A stretch of 64,000 nucleotides of DNA from JBBQXY01 sp038209195. Its GTDB lineage: Bacteria; Chloroflexota; Ktedonobacteria; Ktedonobacterales; Ktedonobacteraceae. The notes beneath the pieces were generated by a model. That model was not told where the DNA came from and did not search any database. It saw only the letters and a program-made list of their open reading frames with translations. Made by a program: the position numbers and the translations under genes. Shown in pieces: positions 26,401-34,537 of the stretch. Position 1 is the first letter of the stretch, and each line of letters begins with the position of its first letter. The DNA lies in the NCBI GenBank assembly GCA_038209195.1, contig JBBQXY010000006.1, positions 1-64,000 on the forward strand, given 5' to 3'.

Positions 26401-27102
26401 ATTGCTATCGAGGCCAAATCTGCCAGCCAGCGTAGCTATTTTGCCATCCTCCTCCAATATGTATAGTAAGGCAAAGGGGATATCGGCAGCATTTTGCGAC
26501 AGTATGCCAGCGGAAATAGAGCAAGCCTCGGCGGCAATTTTCGCCTCGGCGGCATATTCCGCGAGGTCATGGAGCATCAGCAAGCGACGTTCGCTCAATA
26601 CCTGGCGTGTCGTTTCTGTAACAGCAGTAAAGACCCCACCAATGCCGCCTGTTTCGTCACGTATAGGGCTGTAAGAGAAAGTGAAATAGCATTCCTCCGC
26701 GTAGCCATTGCGTTCGAGGGGCAGCATCTGATTATCTGACCAAGTGGCAGTACCGCTGTTTACAACGCCATGAAGCATAGGACCAATAATGTCCCAAATC
26801 TCTGGCCAGCACTCTTGACCCCTCTGACCCATTGCCTGTGGATGTTTGGTATCACCGAGTATCGGGCGGTAAGCATCGTTATAGAGCATGATAAGTTCGG
26901 GTCCCCACCAGATGAGCATGGGGAAACGAGAAGATAAACAAATACTGATCGTGGTACGTAAGCTCTGTGGCCAGTTCTCATGGGGACCAAGGGGCGTGTT
27001 TGACCAATCCAAGGAGCGCATGAGCTGTCCCATTTCTCCCCCCCCAGCAAAGATATCACTGGTCGCAGAAATATCGGCCTCAGCGGATATGCCATCCATC
27101 AT
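23473..27102 (-). CDS. Double histidine kinase with central receiver domain
   Basis: A 1209-residue soluble signalling protein with no membrane segment. Domains in order: PAS-like (about 30-165), GAF-like (175-340), kinase 1 with SHEFRTPL (His368), N box and GSGIGLAL (544-551), a receiver domain (655-775; phospho-acceptor Asp705 in SDLMMPE, Lys757 in VKPFS), a second GAF-like domain (790-955), and kinase 2 with SHDLKNPVG (His977), NLISNAIKYS and GTGIGLSS (1159-1166). Two full kinase cores flanking a receiver allow an internal relay. The gene lies inside an osmoprotectant transporter locus in the same direction, so it may respond to osmotic or energy state. That link is inference. CAGGAG precedes the ATG. 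Confidence 0.9.
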   Translation of the reverse strand: MMDGISAEADISATSDIFAGGGEMGQLMRSLDWSNTPLGPHENWPQSLRTTISICLSSRFPMLIWWGPELIMLYNDAYRPILGDTKHPQAMGQRGQECWPEIWDIIGPMLHGVVNSGTATWSDNQMLPLERNGYAEECYFTFSYSPIRDETGGIGGVFTAVTETTRQVLSERRLLMLHDLAEYAAEAKIAAEACSISAGILSQNAADIPFALLYILEEDGKIATLAGRFGLDSNTPASPTHVDLKTEAPNGKQWPLAHVAYTQQAVIVEHISIHFEPFHVYSDGPQPHCALVLPISRPALPTPYGILIAGISPMRALDDDYRNFFELAAEQIATSVSKANAYHEANLRAEALAELDRAKTAFFSNVSHEFRTPLTLMLGPIEDALVDGEDSLSPLQYERLQIVRRNSLRLLKLVNTLLDFSRIEAGRTEAIYEPTDLAAFTTDLASAFRSAMEQAGLQFVVECSPLPELVYIDRDMWEKIVLNLLSNAFKFTFMGQVTVSLHQKDIAVLLSVRDTGTGISQEELPHLFERFHRIRGAKARTHEGSGIGLALVNELVKLHSGTIHVESVLGEGTTFTITIPLGSAHLPSDRIGTTRTEQSTAIGAAPFIEDALRWLPKSNTRTTGELVLETADVEQAVSDTEIPSNEVQEATERPGASILLVDDNADMRDYVQRLLSTRYSVQAVSNGAMALAAAFEQKPDLVISDLMMPELDGFQLLHALRSNPHTQSVPVILLSARAGEEAAIEGLEAGADDYLVKPFSARELLARVKAHLEIAQMRNEATARSQQHTDRLQKLANAALAINSTLSSEEILWLITDKARAIIGAHQGITSRVPQGNWTQAINAISLSNTYASWRDAEIQIDGSGIYGVVFNNNKVVRLSQAELERHAAWLGFSKEAQERPPMRGWLAVPLIGRNGQNLGLIQLSDKYDGSDFTAEDEAILIQIAQMASVAIENAHLYQQAQDAIHGRDELLSLVSHDLKNPVGTIKGYAQLLGRMVKRGDVLNTEQLIDGLARIDETSTKMTRLINELLSMARLQMGQHLDLDPQPTDVVDLVRQVVAAQQQTTMRHKLLLHSNRATLVGQWDTAHLERVFANLISNAIKYSPQGDDILVGISQQEVDNVPQAVIAIQDHGIGIPAADLPYIFERFHRAANVTRSIKGTGIGLSSAQQIVAQHGGNITVESTEGKGSLFTVCLPLSTSEESAPHSNGE

Positions 27103-27374
27103 CGCGTCTCCTGACGGTAGAGTCCTGCCATTCTTCTCATCTTCGCATAATATATGAGTTTATAGAATAATTCCACCGCCAGGTGGAACTGTTCTCACTA
27201 TCTTATGGTAAGAAAAACTATGATAATAGGCGATTTTTTGCACTAAATCTATCTAGTACGCCTTTTCTATCTTGTATATTAATTGATAAGGTTGGAAATG
27301 TCAAACACAACAACAGGTGGGAAACTGTCAAAAGTTCTCTTCCTTGTACTCCTACATTGAGATTTTTGCGTTTC

Positions 27375-28391
27375 TTATCTTTTGGCGACTTCTTCACTCG
27401 TTTCAGTGCGGCGGAAGCGAGTAATTTCACGATTAATGCTGCTCAGTGTGACGTAGCCAACTGGTTCCTGGGTCTCTTCATCAAAAACCACTAGCTTGCT
27501 GCTATTGCTCTCGATTAACGAGAGCATAACTTGTAGCAAGGTCGCGCTGGATGAGCACCGTGGCTCATTCGCTGAAGCAGAGGTAAGGTTATTGTACTCG
27601 TTGTCCAGGGCCGTGGTGACCGGGAGATATTCCAATTGGCGCAGCATATTATCCGCGCCGACTAGCTTACGCACAAAGTCGTTGACAGGATGGGCCAGCA
27701 AGTCGATGGGAGTGCCAAGTTGTACCAGTTTGCCTTCGGAAAGGACAGCTATCTGGTCGCCGAGGCGAAAGGCCTCTTCAACGTCGTGGGTGACAAAAAG
27801 AATCGTTTTGTGCATGGTGCGGCGGATGCGCAGCAGTTCGTCCTGCATTCGTTCGCGTGTAATGGCGTCTAGCGCGCCAAAGGGTTCATCCATCAGCAGA
27901 ATATCGGGGTCGGTAGAGAGTGCGCGTGCCAGCCCGACGCGTTGTTGTTGACCACCCGACAATTGGCGGGGGAAGCGACGGCGATATTCAGCAGGGTTCA
28001 GCCCGACCAGTTCGAGCAGTTCGTCAACACGCGCGGTCATCCGTTGCTTGGACCAACCAGAAATTTCGGCGGTAATGCGGATATTTTCGGCGATGTTCAG
28101 GTGGGGGAATAGCCCTGCTTGCTGAATAACGTACCCGATACGACGGCGCAGCGTAATGGGGTTTTCCTCTAAAATATTATGACCGTCGAACAAAATCCTG
28201 CCGGAAGTAGGCTCGATGAGCCGATTGACCATGCGTAATAGGGTGGTTTTGCCCGAACCGGATGTCCCCAGCAGCATACAAATAGAGCTTGCTTCCGTGC
28301 TTCCTTTGACTTCAAACGATACTGCATCAACGGCAGGTTTACTAGCCCCAGGATATTCTTTCGTCACTTTGTCAAACGTGATCGTCTCCAC
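27375..28391 (-). CDS. Osmoprotectant ABC transporter ATPase with C-terminal CBS-like region
   Basis: A 338-residue OpuCA/ProV-type ATPase that powers uptake by the two permeases encoded downstream. Walker A GTSGSGKTT (42-50), Q loop YVIQQAGLFPH, signature LSGGQQQR (about 143-150), Walker B ILLMDEPFGALD and the switch His in FVTHD are intact. The last 80 residues (from about 255) resemble a single CBS-type segment ending in EPVGYVTLSSINRE. CBS pairs in OpuA sense ionic strength. The start is GTG, fixed by AGAGGAG nine bases upstream. The permeases lie 4 kb away behind the hybrid kinase gene. Confidence 0.92.
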   Translation of the reverse strand: METITFDKVTKEYPGASKPAVDAVSFEVKGSTEASSICMLLGTSGSGKTTLLRMVNRLIEPTSGRILFDGHNILEENPITLRRRIGYVIQQAGLFPHLNIAENIRITAEISGWSKQRMTARVDELLELVGLNPAEYRRRFPRQLSGGQQQRVGLARALSTDPDILLMDEPFGALDAITRERMQDELLRIRRTMHKTILFVTHDVEEAFRLGDQIAVLSEGKLVQLGTPIDLLAHPVNDFVRKLVGADNMLRQLEYLPVTTALDNEYNNLTSASANEPRCSSSATLLQVMLSLIESNSSKLVVFDEETQEPVGYVTLSSINREITRFRRTETSEEVAKR

Positions 28392-28613
28392 TCGTTGACG
28401 CTCCTCTCAATTAGGCGCAAAGTGTTGCGCTCCTACAAGTTTCAGCCATTATATGCAATAACCCTGGTAATTGCAAAAAAAATTCCCGTTCTGAGAAACC
28501 CGGCAAATGCTGATTTTTGCCAAAACGTAAAAATCCCCCAAGCCCCTCAGTGTTCACGTTAATCATTGTATATCATTGTATTGTATTGCGTTTATTTTGA
28601 GTTGGAGAGCCAC

Positions 28614-31031
28614 ATGCAGCGTAAAATTGTACACAAGCTTGGTATAGCGTTTGTCGTACTTGTAGTGGTTGGCATCAGTGCCTTTAGTATTAACATCATT
28701 GCCCAGGCCAGACAGGCAGCTCGTGTTCCTGTTCAAGGGCAAACGGTCCCACTGCTGAGCCACGCCCAATTACTCGGTGCTGCCAACGGAGCGCAGCCAC
28801 TAAACCTCTCAATCGGGTTGCACCCACGCAACCAACCAGAACTGGATAATCTTTTACACAATCTTTATGATCCCAGTTCAGCCATGTTTCATCGTTTTCT
28901 GACACCGCAAGAGTTTTCCGATGAATTCGGCCCGACGGTAGATCAACAACAGCAAGTCGTAAGCTATTTACGCGGTCAGGGTCTAACCGTCACTAGTATT
29001 TCCCCGAATGGTCTATTGATCGACGCGAATGCGTCAGTAACGCAAGCCCAATCTGCTTTTCAGGTGGTCATTAATAACTACAAACTGGGTGCAAACACGT
29101 TCTATGCCAATGCCAGTGCGCCGACGATTCCATCCATACTTTCAGCTCTTATTGCCTCTATCGGCGGTCTCGATAACAGTGTCAAAATGCACCCACTCTC
29201 ACACCTCATGAACCCAAAAAGTGGGAAGCCTGGGCTGGGGATGCGCCTCTCTCATGCTCTGCCTAATGCCACGGCTGGCTACACCCCCACTAACCTGGTG
29301 GGTGCCTACGACGCGGCTCCATTACAGCAAGCGGGTGTGCTGGGCAATAACCAGACCGTAGCTGTCTTTGAGTTGGATGGCTACCAGAGTAGCGATGTTA
29401 CGCAGTACCTGCAAACATATAACCTGGGTACGCCCAACATCAGCAATGTGCTGGTGGATGGTACCACTGGTGCTGCTGGTGCAGGTGCCATCGAGGTCGA
29501 ACTGGACATGGAGGTGGTAGCCGCCATGGCTCCAAAGGCAAACCAAATTGTCTATGAGGGGCCAAACAGCACACAAGGCGTCAACGATACCTACAATAAA
29601 ATTGTCACCGACAACAAAGCGCAGATTACCACCATTAGTTGGGGCGAGTGTGAGTCAGCTTCCGGTGCTGCCGAATTACAAACGCTCGATACCATTTTCA
29701 AACAAGGTGCCGCGCAGGGTATCGCCATGTATGCCGCAGCCGGTGACTCCGGAGCGTATGACTGCAATGATACCAATCTGGCGGTTGATTCTCCTGCTGG
29801 CGATCCCAATATTACTGCCGTTGGTGGCACCAACTTACAATTGAGTGGTAGCGCGTATGGTTCCGAGTCGATTTGGAGTAATCCCACCGACACCCAGCGC
29901 AGTCCGCAAGGCTCTGGCGGTGGCGGCGGTCTCAGCAACACCTTCGCCCAGCCAAGCTGGCAGACGGGTACTGGCGTAAAAAACCAGTACAGCAACGGCA
30001 ACCGCGAAGTACCAGATGTTTCAGCGGATGCTGATCCCGCGAGCGGCTATTCGGTCTATTGCACTGTTTCGGCATCGGGCTGCTCCTCTAGCGGCTGGAT
30101 TGTCGTTGGAGGCACCAGCGCGGCTGCTCCTCTCTGGGCGGGTAGTACCGCGCTGATCAATGAGTACTTGCAAAAGCAAGGAAAGTCTCGTATGGGTTTT
30201 GCCAATCCGGTCCTCTATGGCCTGTTCAATGGACAAGAGCAGTATCCACCTTTCCACGATGTCACCAGCGGGAACAACCTGTTTTACCCGGCTACTACTG
30301 GGTATGACATGGCTTCCGGTATAGGCTCGCCGGATATCTACAATATCGCACGCGATATCGCGGGTGGTGGTGTCCCAAATCCAACCCCGACCCCCAGCCC
30401 AACCAGTACGCCCACACCGGGTCCAACCAGTACGCCCACACCGGGTCCAACAGCTACTGATACCCCGACACCGAATCCAACCAATACACCAACACCAGTC
30501 CCGACCACGAATCCAACCAATACGCCGACACCGCAACCTCCACCTCCGGGCGGTTCATTGCTCCAGAATGGCGGCTTCGAGCAAGGTGTCGACCCCTGGC
30601 AGGAAACATCGGGTTCGGGCTACGAGCTCATCGACACGACGAATCCACATAGCGGCAATTACAGTGCCTACCTCTGTGGCTATAGCAGTTGTAACGATAG
30701 CATCAGTCAGAGCTTCACGGTGCCCAGTGGCGCATCAAATATTACGGTCAGCTACTGGTGGTTTGGAGATACAAGCCGTACAGCCCAGTCCTGCCGCGAT
30801 AGCATGACCGTGAATCTGGTAAATAGTAGTGGGAAGGTGATCGGCAAATTGCAGCGTTCGTGCAACACCAATGCCAACCAAACTTGGCAGCAAGTGACCT
30901 TTAATGCAACGAATGTGTTGTCCAGCTACGCGGGCCAAACCGTGACATTGGTCTTCAATGCACGCACCGCCAGCAGTTTCAGCGTGACAACCGCGTTCTT
31001 TGTCGATGATGTGGCGGTTTCAGCTTCCTAG
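28614..31031 (+). CDS. Secreted S53 peptidase (sedolisin/kumamolisin type) with C-terminal binding module
   Basis: An acid-active serine-carboxyl endopeptidase precursor of 805 residues. After a signal peptide (about 8-32) comes the pro-kumamolisin activation domain (about 45-190). The catalytic domain has Glu294 and Asp298 in AIEVELDMEV, oxyanion Asp378 in AAGDSGAYD and nucleophile Ser502 in GGTSAAAP, and the calcium site near DMASGIGSPD. A Pro/Thr-rich linker (about 590-640) leads to a jelly-roll-like domain opening LLQNGGFEQGVDPWQ, as in many carbohydrate-binding modules. An upstream in-frame ATG at 28566 exists, but GGAG six bases before this ATG and the signal peptide favour the later start. 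Confidence 0.93.
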   Translation: MQRKIVHKLGIAFVVLVVVGISAFSINIIAQARQAARVPVQGQTVPLLSHAQLLGAANGAQPLNLSIGLHPRNQPELDNLLHNLYDPSSAMFHRFLTPQEFSDEFGPTVDQQQQVVSYLRGQGLTVTSISPNGLLIDANASVTQAQSAFQVVINNYKLGANTFYANASAPTIPSILSALIASIGGLDNSVKMHPLSHLMNPKSGKPGLGMRLSHALPNATAGYTPTNLVGAYDAAPLQQAGVLGNNQTVAVFELDGYQSSDVTQYLQTYNLGTPNISNVLVDGTTGAAGAGAIEVELDMEVVAAMAPKANQIVYEGPNSTQGVNDTYNKIVTDNKAQITTISWGECESASGAAELQTLDTIFKQGAAQGIAMYAAAGDSGAYDCNDTNLAVDSPAGDPNITAVGGTNLQLSGSAYGSESIWSNPTDTQRSPQGSGGGGGLSNTFAQPSWQTGTGVKNQYSNGNREVPDVSADADPASGYSVYCTVSASGCSSSGWIVVGGTSAAAPLWAGSTALINEYLQKQGKSRMGFANPVLYGLFNGQEQYPPFHDVTSGNNLFYPATTGYDMASGIGSPDIYNIARDIAGGGVPNPTPTPSPTSTPTPGPTSTPTPGPTATDTPTPNPTNTPTPVPTTNPTNTPTPQPPPPGGSLLQNGGFEQGVDPWQETSGSGYELIDTTNPHSGNYSAYLCGYSSCNDSISQSFTVPSGASNITVSYWWFGDTSRTAQSCRDSMTVNLVNSSGKVIGKLQRSCNTNANQTWQQVTFNATNVLSSYAGQTVTLVFNARTASSFSVTTAFFVDDVAVSAS

Positions 31032-31048
31032 GGTACTTTAGATAGCAT

Positions 31049-31097
31049 GAGGGTGATTTCCTGGATGACTTTTAAAGTCATCCAGGAAATCACCCTC
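31049..31097. terminator. 24-bp perfect hairpin between convergent genes
   Basis: GAGGGTGATTTCCTGGATGA... pairs perfectly over 24 bases. It separates the S53 peptidase stop from the convergent cupredoxin stop by a few bases on each side. Probably a bidirectional terminator. Confidence 0.8.
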
Positions 31098-31102
31098 GTG
31101 AC

Positions 31103-31495
31103 TTATCCCACCACCACCGTCAAATTCATCCCTGGATGAACAGTGCAGAAGATGTGGTAGGTACCAGCCGTCGTAAATGGGCCTACCTCGTGCGTATCGT
31201 TCCCCGTAAAAGTTTGGTTGACGATGGGTGCGCCGCTCTCCTTTTTGAGGATGGGCGTGTTATTCGTCCAGGTGCCATTCTGAATGATGTGGATTGTGCC
31301 CGTGTCATCAATAAGATTGAGCGAAGTGCCTTTTTGAATAGTGACCGTGGACTGCACAAAATTACTATCGCTCATGTGTACATCGTTGCCATTACCAGCG
31401 CTATTGTTCCCCCCGCTACTACTTAAGCTATTACAGGCGGCTATTACTACAGTCAGCAAACCTAAAATTATAAAAGTTGCTACAAGCTTTTTCAT
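31103..31495 (-). CDS. Cupredoxin-domain lipoprotein
   Basis: A 130-residue plastocyanin/azurin-like copper protein for electron transfer at the outer face of the membrane. The signal ends in the lipobox VIAAC (Cys21), followed by a Ser/Gly/Asn-rich spacer. Copper ligands are the His of GTIHIIQNG and the Cys, His and Met of FCTVHPGM, a type 1 site. Another ATG at 31513 would add six residues. The later start gives a typical lipoprotein signal, and neither has a strong ribosome site. No oxidase or nitrite reductase gene is adjacent. Confidence 0.85.
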   Translation of the reverse strand: MKKLVATFIILGLLTVVIAACNSLSSSGGNNSAGNGNDVHMSDSNFVQSTVTIQKGTSLNLIDDTGTIHIIQNGTWTNNTPILKKESGAPIVNQTFTGNDTHEVGPFTTAGTYHIFCTVHPGMNLTVVVG

Positions 31496-31626
31496 GCTAT
31501 CTTTCTTTCTCATTCACCAAATATGCTCAAAGCAGACAATCCTGTCCGCTCTATGCATATCATATAGTCGGTAATCTACCTGAAGAGATATCAGGGATTT
31601 ACCTGATGTGCTAACCTCAATCATAC

Positions 31627-31655
31627 TTGACAATGCACAAACATTGGTGTATTCT
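31627..31655 (+). promoter_or_regulatory. Promoter of the T-box/proS transcript
   Basis: A perfect -35 TTGACA, a 17-base spacer, then TATTCT (four of six). It points to the T-box leader and implies a start near 31662. Confidence 0.7.
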
Positions 31656-31661
31656 GGATAC

Positions 31662-31952
31662 AACCAATAAAAGATGGACAGCGCATTGATTAGGAACAGT
31701 AAGCGATGGCGTAGTCGAATAGCGAGCCGGGAGAGTGCAAGCCGGTAGACGATTACCACGTTGAACCCACCTGAGAGCGTCAGGACGTAAAAAACTGACC
31801 GGAAGACTTCACCGTTATTAGAAGAAGCGGTTAGCAATAAAGGTGGCAACACCCGGCTAAACTGCGTGAGCGGAATTGTGTCGTGAGGCGCAATTCAAAG
31901 AAGGTGGCACCACGGGTAACAATCTCGTCCTTTGTAGAGGGCGAGTTTTTTT
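31662..31952 (+). promoter_or_regulatory. Proline T-box riboswitch leader
   Basis: A tRNA-sensing leader that lets transcription proceed when uncharged tRNA-Pro binds. The conserved T-box bulge region AAGGTGGCACCACGGG is at 31901-31916 and would pair with the tRNA acceptor end. Upstream, GAGTGCAAGCC (31734-31744) matches the distal stem I motif. The specifier loop reads TTGAACCCACCTGAGAGC, aligning with GAAAGGCATTCTTGAGC of the B. subtilis glyQS leader, so the specifier codon is CCC (31766-31768), a proline codon. GGTGGCAACACC at 31842 forms a GNRA-capped hairpin, likely stem III. The downstream prolyl-tRNA synthetase gene agrees with the specifier. The 5' limit is estimated from the promoter. 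Confidence 0.9.
31924..31952 (+). terminator. T-box attenuator hairpin
   Basis: CTCGTCCT pairs with AGGGCGAG around TTGTAG and is followed by seven T. This is the terminator that competes with the T-box antiterminator. It lies 48 bases before the first gene. Confidence 0.92.
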
Positions 31953-31999
31953 ATGGTCTTTTTGGCTCACGTCACGACACGACATGCAAGGATTGAGGT

Positions 32000-32671
32000 A
32001 TGCGATTACAACTGGATGAAAGCTTAAAAACACGTATCCCAGGTGTCACCTTTGGTATGGTGACGATACAGGGGGTGACAGTGCGTGCGCGCGACGAGCG
32101 GCTCTGGCAGCAGGTGGAGACGCTGTGCCAGCAACAGAGCCGTGACTTTGCACTGGAAAAGCTCGCGGAATATGCCCAGATAGCTTCAGTTCGTGGCCTA
32201 CAAAAGTCATTTGGGTTTGACCCGACGCGCTATCGCCCCTCTTCGGAGGCTCTATTGCGACGAGTGCTGAAGGGGCTGGGTCTCTATCAAATCAATACGG
32301 CGGTGGATGTGAACAACCTCTGTTCATTGGAGTTTCTTTTACCGATGTGCATTTACGACCTGCGCAACGTTGAAGGGCAGATCGTCGTGCGCGTCGGGGA
32401 GCCTGGCGAAGAGTATCCTGGCATTGGGCGGCAGGTGTTCCAGATCGCCCATAAGGTCATTATCGCCGATGACCACGGCATTATGGGCAGTACCGTTGCC
32501 GATTCGGAACGCACCAAGGTGACAACGACAACAATGGATATTCTCCTGGCGATTTACGCGCCTGCCGGAAAAGAGCCGCGCCTGATCCAGGAATACGTAG
32601 CCCTTGCCGGCCAACGAATGGTCGAGTTTAATGGCGGTCAGGTAAGCGATGTGCTTGCGCTGACGGTGTAG
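32000..32671 (+). CDS. Free-standing B3/4 (tRNA-editing-like) domain protein
   Basis: A 223-residue protein made almost entirely of the B3/4 fold that forms the editing module of phenylalanyl-tRNA synthetase beta subunits. Stretches such as DPTRYRPSSEALLRRVLKG and NTAVDVNNLCSLEFLLPMCIYD are characteristic of the stand-alone family. AAGGA lies seven bases before ATG. It is the first gene behind a proline T-box and ends 24 bases before proS, so its dose follows uncharged tRNA-Pro. That context suggests trans-editing of mischarged tRNA or a related deacylase role, which is inference. Confidence 0.85.
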   Translation: MRLQLDESLKTRIPGVTFGMVTIQGVTVRARDERLWQQVETLCQQQSRDFALEKLAEYAQIASVRGLQKSFGFDPTRYRPSSEALLRRVLKGLGLYQINTAVDVNNLCSLEFLLPMCIYDLRNVEGQIVVRVGEPGEEYPGIGRQVFQIAHKVIIADDHGIMGSTVADSERTKVTTTTMDILLAIYAPAGKEPRLIQEYVALAGQRMVEFNGGQVSDVLALTV

Positions 32672-32695
32672 GATACAAAGAACTTTGGAGGAATG

Positions 32696-34477
32696 ATGCG
32701 AGTTTCAGAACAACTGACAAAAACATTGCGTGAAGTACCCCGCGATTCGGAGGGCGGCAACCAGGAGCTATTGGTACGGGGAGGCTTTATTCGCCAGCTT
32801 ACGGCGGGAGTCTATAGTATGTTGCCACTCGGCAATCGTGTGATACGGAAAATTTCGCAGATCGTGCGCGAGGAGATGGATTGGGCCGGTGGACAGGAGG
32901 TGTCCATGCCGGTCATTCAGCCGAAAGACCTGTGGGATATTCCTCCGGCCAACGGCGGCCCCAGTCGTTCGGAGGCGATGGGCGATGTGCTCTTTAAGCT
33001 CAAAGATCGCAAGGGGCGCGATATGGTGCTTGGCCCCACCCATGAGGAGGTGGTGACAACACTGGCTGCCGAGTTCGTGCGCAGCTATCGCGACCTGCCG
33101 CAGTTGATCTACCAAATTCAGACAAAGTTGCGTGATGAGCCGCGTCCCCGCGCTGGTCTGATGCGCGTGCGCGAGTTTATCATGAAAGATTTGTATAGCT
33201 TCGATGCCGATTACGAGGGTATGGATGTTAGCTATCGCAAGATGGCACAGGCCTACCGTAACATTTTTACGCGCTGTGGCATGCGTTTCATCGCCATCAG
33301 TGCCGATAGTGGCGCTATTGGCGGCAAGGAGTCGCAAGAGTTTCTCGCCATTACCGATGCGGGTGAAGACGACGCGATGATGTGTGATACATGTGATTAC
33401 GCCGCCAATCGCGAAAAGGCTGAGTTTGTGCGCACCGAGCTTGCCCTGGAGCCAGAAGCTACGTTGGAAGAGATCTATACTCCCAACATCACATCGATCA
33501 GCGCTTTATCGGCCTTCTTGCACATTCCAGCGGCGAAGACGATTAAAGCCGTCTGTTACGTCGCAGGTGGCAAGCTGGTGATGGCAATCGTGCGCGGCGA
33601 TCTGGATATTAACGAGGTCAAGCTGACGAATACGCTCTATCGCCAGAGCATTAATGCGGCAGACCTGCACCTGGCCACCGCTGAGGAACTGGCACAGGCG
33701 GGCATTGTGGCTGGCTACACCTCTCCGGTACAAAAGGATGATCAGGTTTTCATCGTGGCGGACATCTCGTTGAAGTTGGGCAATAACTTCGTCGCGGGAG
33801 CCAATGTAGCCAATTACCACCTGAAAAACGTGAACTATCCGCGAGATTTCCGCGTGGACGTGTGGGAGGATACCGCTTCTGCTTACGATGGCGCAACCTG
33901 TATCGTCGATGGCGGAACGCTGCATGCCATTCGTGGTAGCGAGGTTGGTCACATCTTCAAACTGGGGACACGCTATAGCGAGGCAATGGGTGCTTCGTTT
34001 CTGGATGCTGAGGGTGTAGCGCACCCAATTTTGATGGGCTGCTATGGCATCGGTATTGGACGCATTATGGCCACCATCGTGGAGCAGAGCCACGACGAGA
34101 AGGGCATCATCTGGCCCTTAAATATCGCTCCGTATCAGGTAAACCTGCTTGGATTTGACCTGGACAAGGGAGATACGCGACCGGTGGCAGAGCAACTCTA
34201 TGCTGACCTGACGGCGGCAGGGATTGAGGTACTCTATGATGACCGCACGGAGACGGCTGGTGTCAAGTTCAACGACGCCGACCTGATTGGCATACCTTTA
34301 CGGGCGGTGGTCAGCAAACGTGCGCTGAAGAATGGGGGCATGGAACTCAAATTGCGCTCTCAAAAGGAGAGCCGTATCGTGCCCCTCACCGAGGCCGTGC
34401 AGGTGATTCAGGAAGAGTTACAGCGCGGAATGAGTGAGGTTCAGGAAAGTTTGGCTGTGGCGCAAGCGGTTTCATAA
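32696..34477 (+). CDS. proS: Prolyl-tRNA synthetase, bacterial type with INS editing domain
   Basis: Class II synthetase that charges tRNA-Pro, about 593 residues. Motif 2 is near TKLRDEPRPRAGLMRVREFIMKD-type sequence (residues about 138-160), followed by the INS editing insert (about 225-405) with AAKTIKAVCY, where the lysine corresponds to the Ala-tRNA-Pro editing lysine of E. coli. Motif 3 is GCYGIGIGRIMATIVEQ, and the C-terminal anticodon-binding domain starts near WPLNIAPYQVNLL. Two adjacent ATGs exist. GGAGG is four bases from the second and one from the first, so the second is used. Controlled by the proline T-box. Confidence 0.97.
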   Translation: MRVSEQLTKTLREVPRDSEGGNQELLVRGGFIRQLTAGVYSMLPLGNRVIRKISQIVREEMDWAGGQEVSMPVIQPKDLWDIPPANGGPSRSEAMGDVLFKLKDRKGRDMVLGPTHEEVVTTLAAEFVRSYRDLPQLIYQIQTKLRDEPRPRAGLMRVREFIMKDLYSFDADYEGMDVSYRKMAQAYRNIFTRCGMRFIAISADSGAIGGKESQEFLAITDAGEDDAMMCDTCDYAANREKAEFVRTELALEPEATLEEIYTPNITSISALSAFLHIPAAKTIKAVCYVAGGKLVMAIVRGDLDINEVKLTNTLYRQSINAADLHLATAEELAQAGIVAGYTSPVQKDDQVFIVADISLKLGNNFVAGANVANYHLKNVNYPRDFRVDVWEDTASAYDGATCIVDGGTLHAIRGSEVGHIFKLGTRYSEAMGASFLDAEGVAHPILMGCYGIGIGRIMATIVEQSHDEKGIIWPLNIAPYQVNLLGFDLDKGDTRPVAEQLYADLTAAGIEVLYDDRTETAGVKFNDADLIGIPLRAVVSKRALKNGGMELKLRSQKESRIVPLTEAVQVIQEELQRGMSEVQESLAVAQAVS

Positions 34478-34478
34478 T

Positions 34479-34536
34479 AACGCGCCAGTAGTGTCCGTGG
34501 GTAATCGCTCATATCCACGGATACCTTTGGCGCGTT
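34479..34536. terminator. Interrupted long hairpin after proS
   Basis: AACGCGCCA and GTGTCCGTGG on the left pair with CCACGGATAC and TGGCGCGTT on the right, with three-base bulges opposite each other and a 12-base loop. It separates proS from the convergent lipoprotein gene and probably terminates both. Confidence 0.7.
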
Positions 34537-34537
34537 G

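Noticed and set aside
31514..31852. Minus-strand 112-residue reading frame
   Set aside because: It overlaps the promoter and T-box leader, whose conserved motifs explain the sequence better.
31842..31857. Second T-box bulge (AGGTGGCAACACCCGG)
   Set aside because: It resembles the T-box core but folds as a GCAA-capped hairpin and lacks the ACC needed to pair with the tRNA end. Read as stem III of the same leader.
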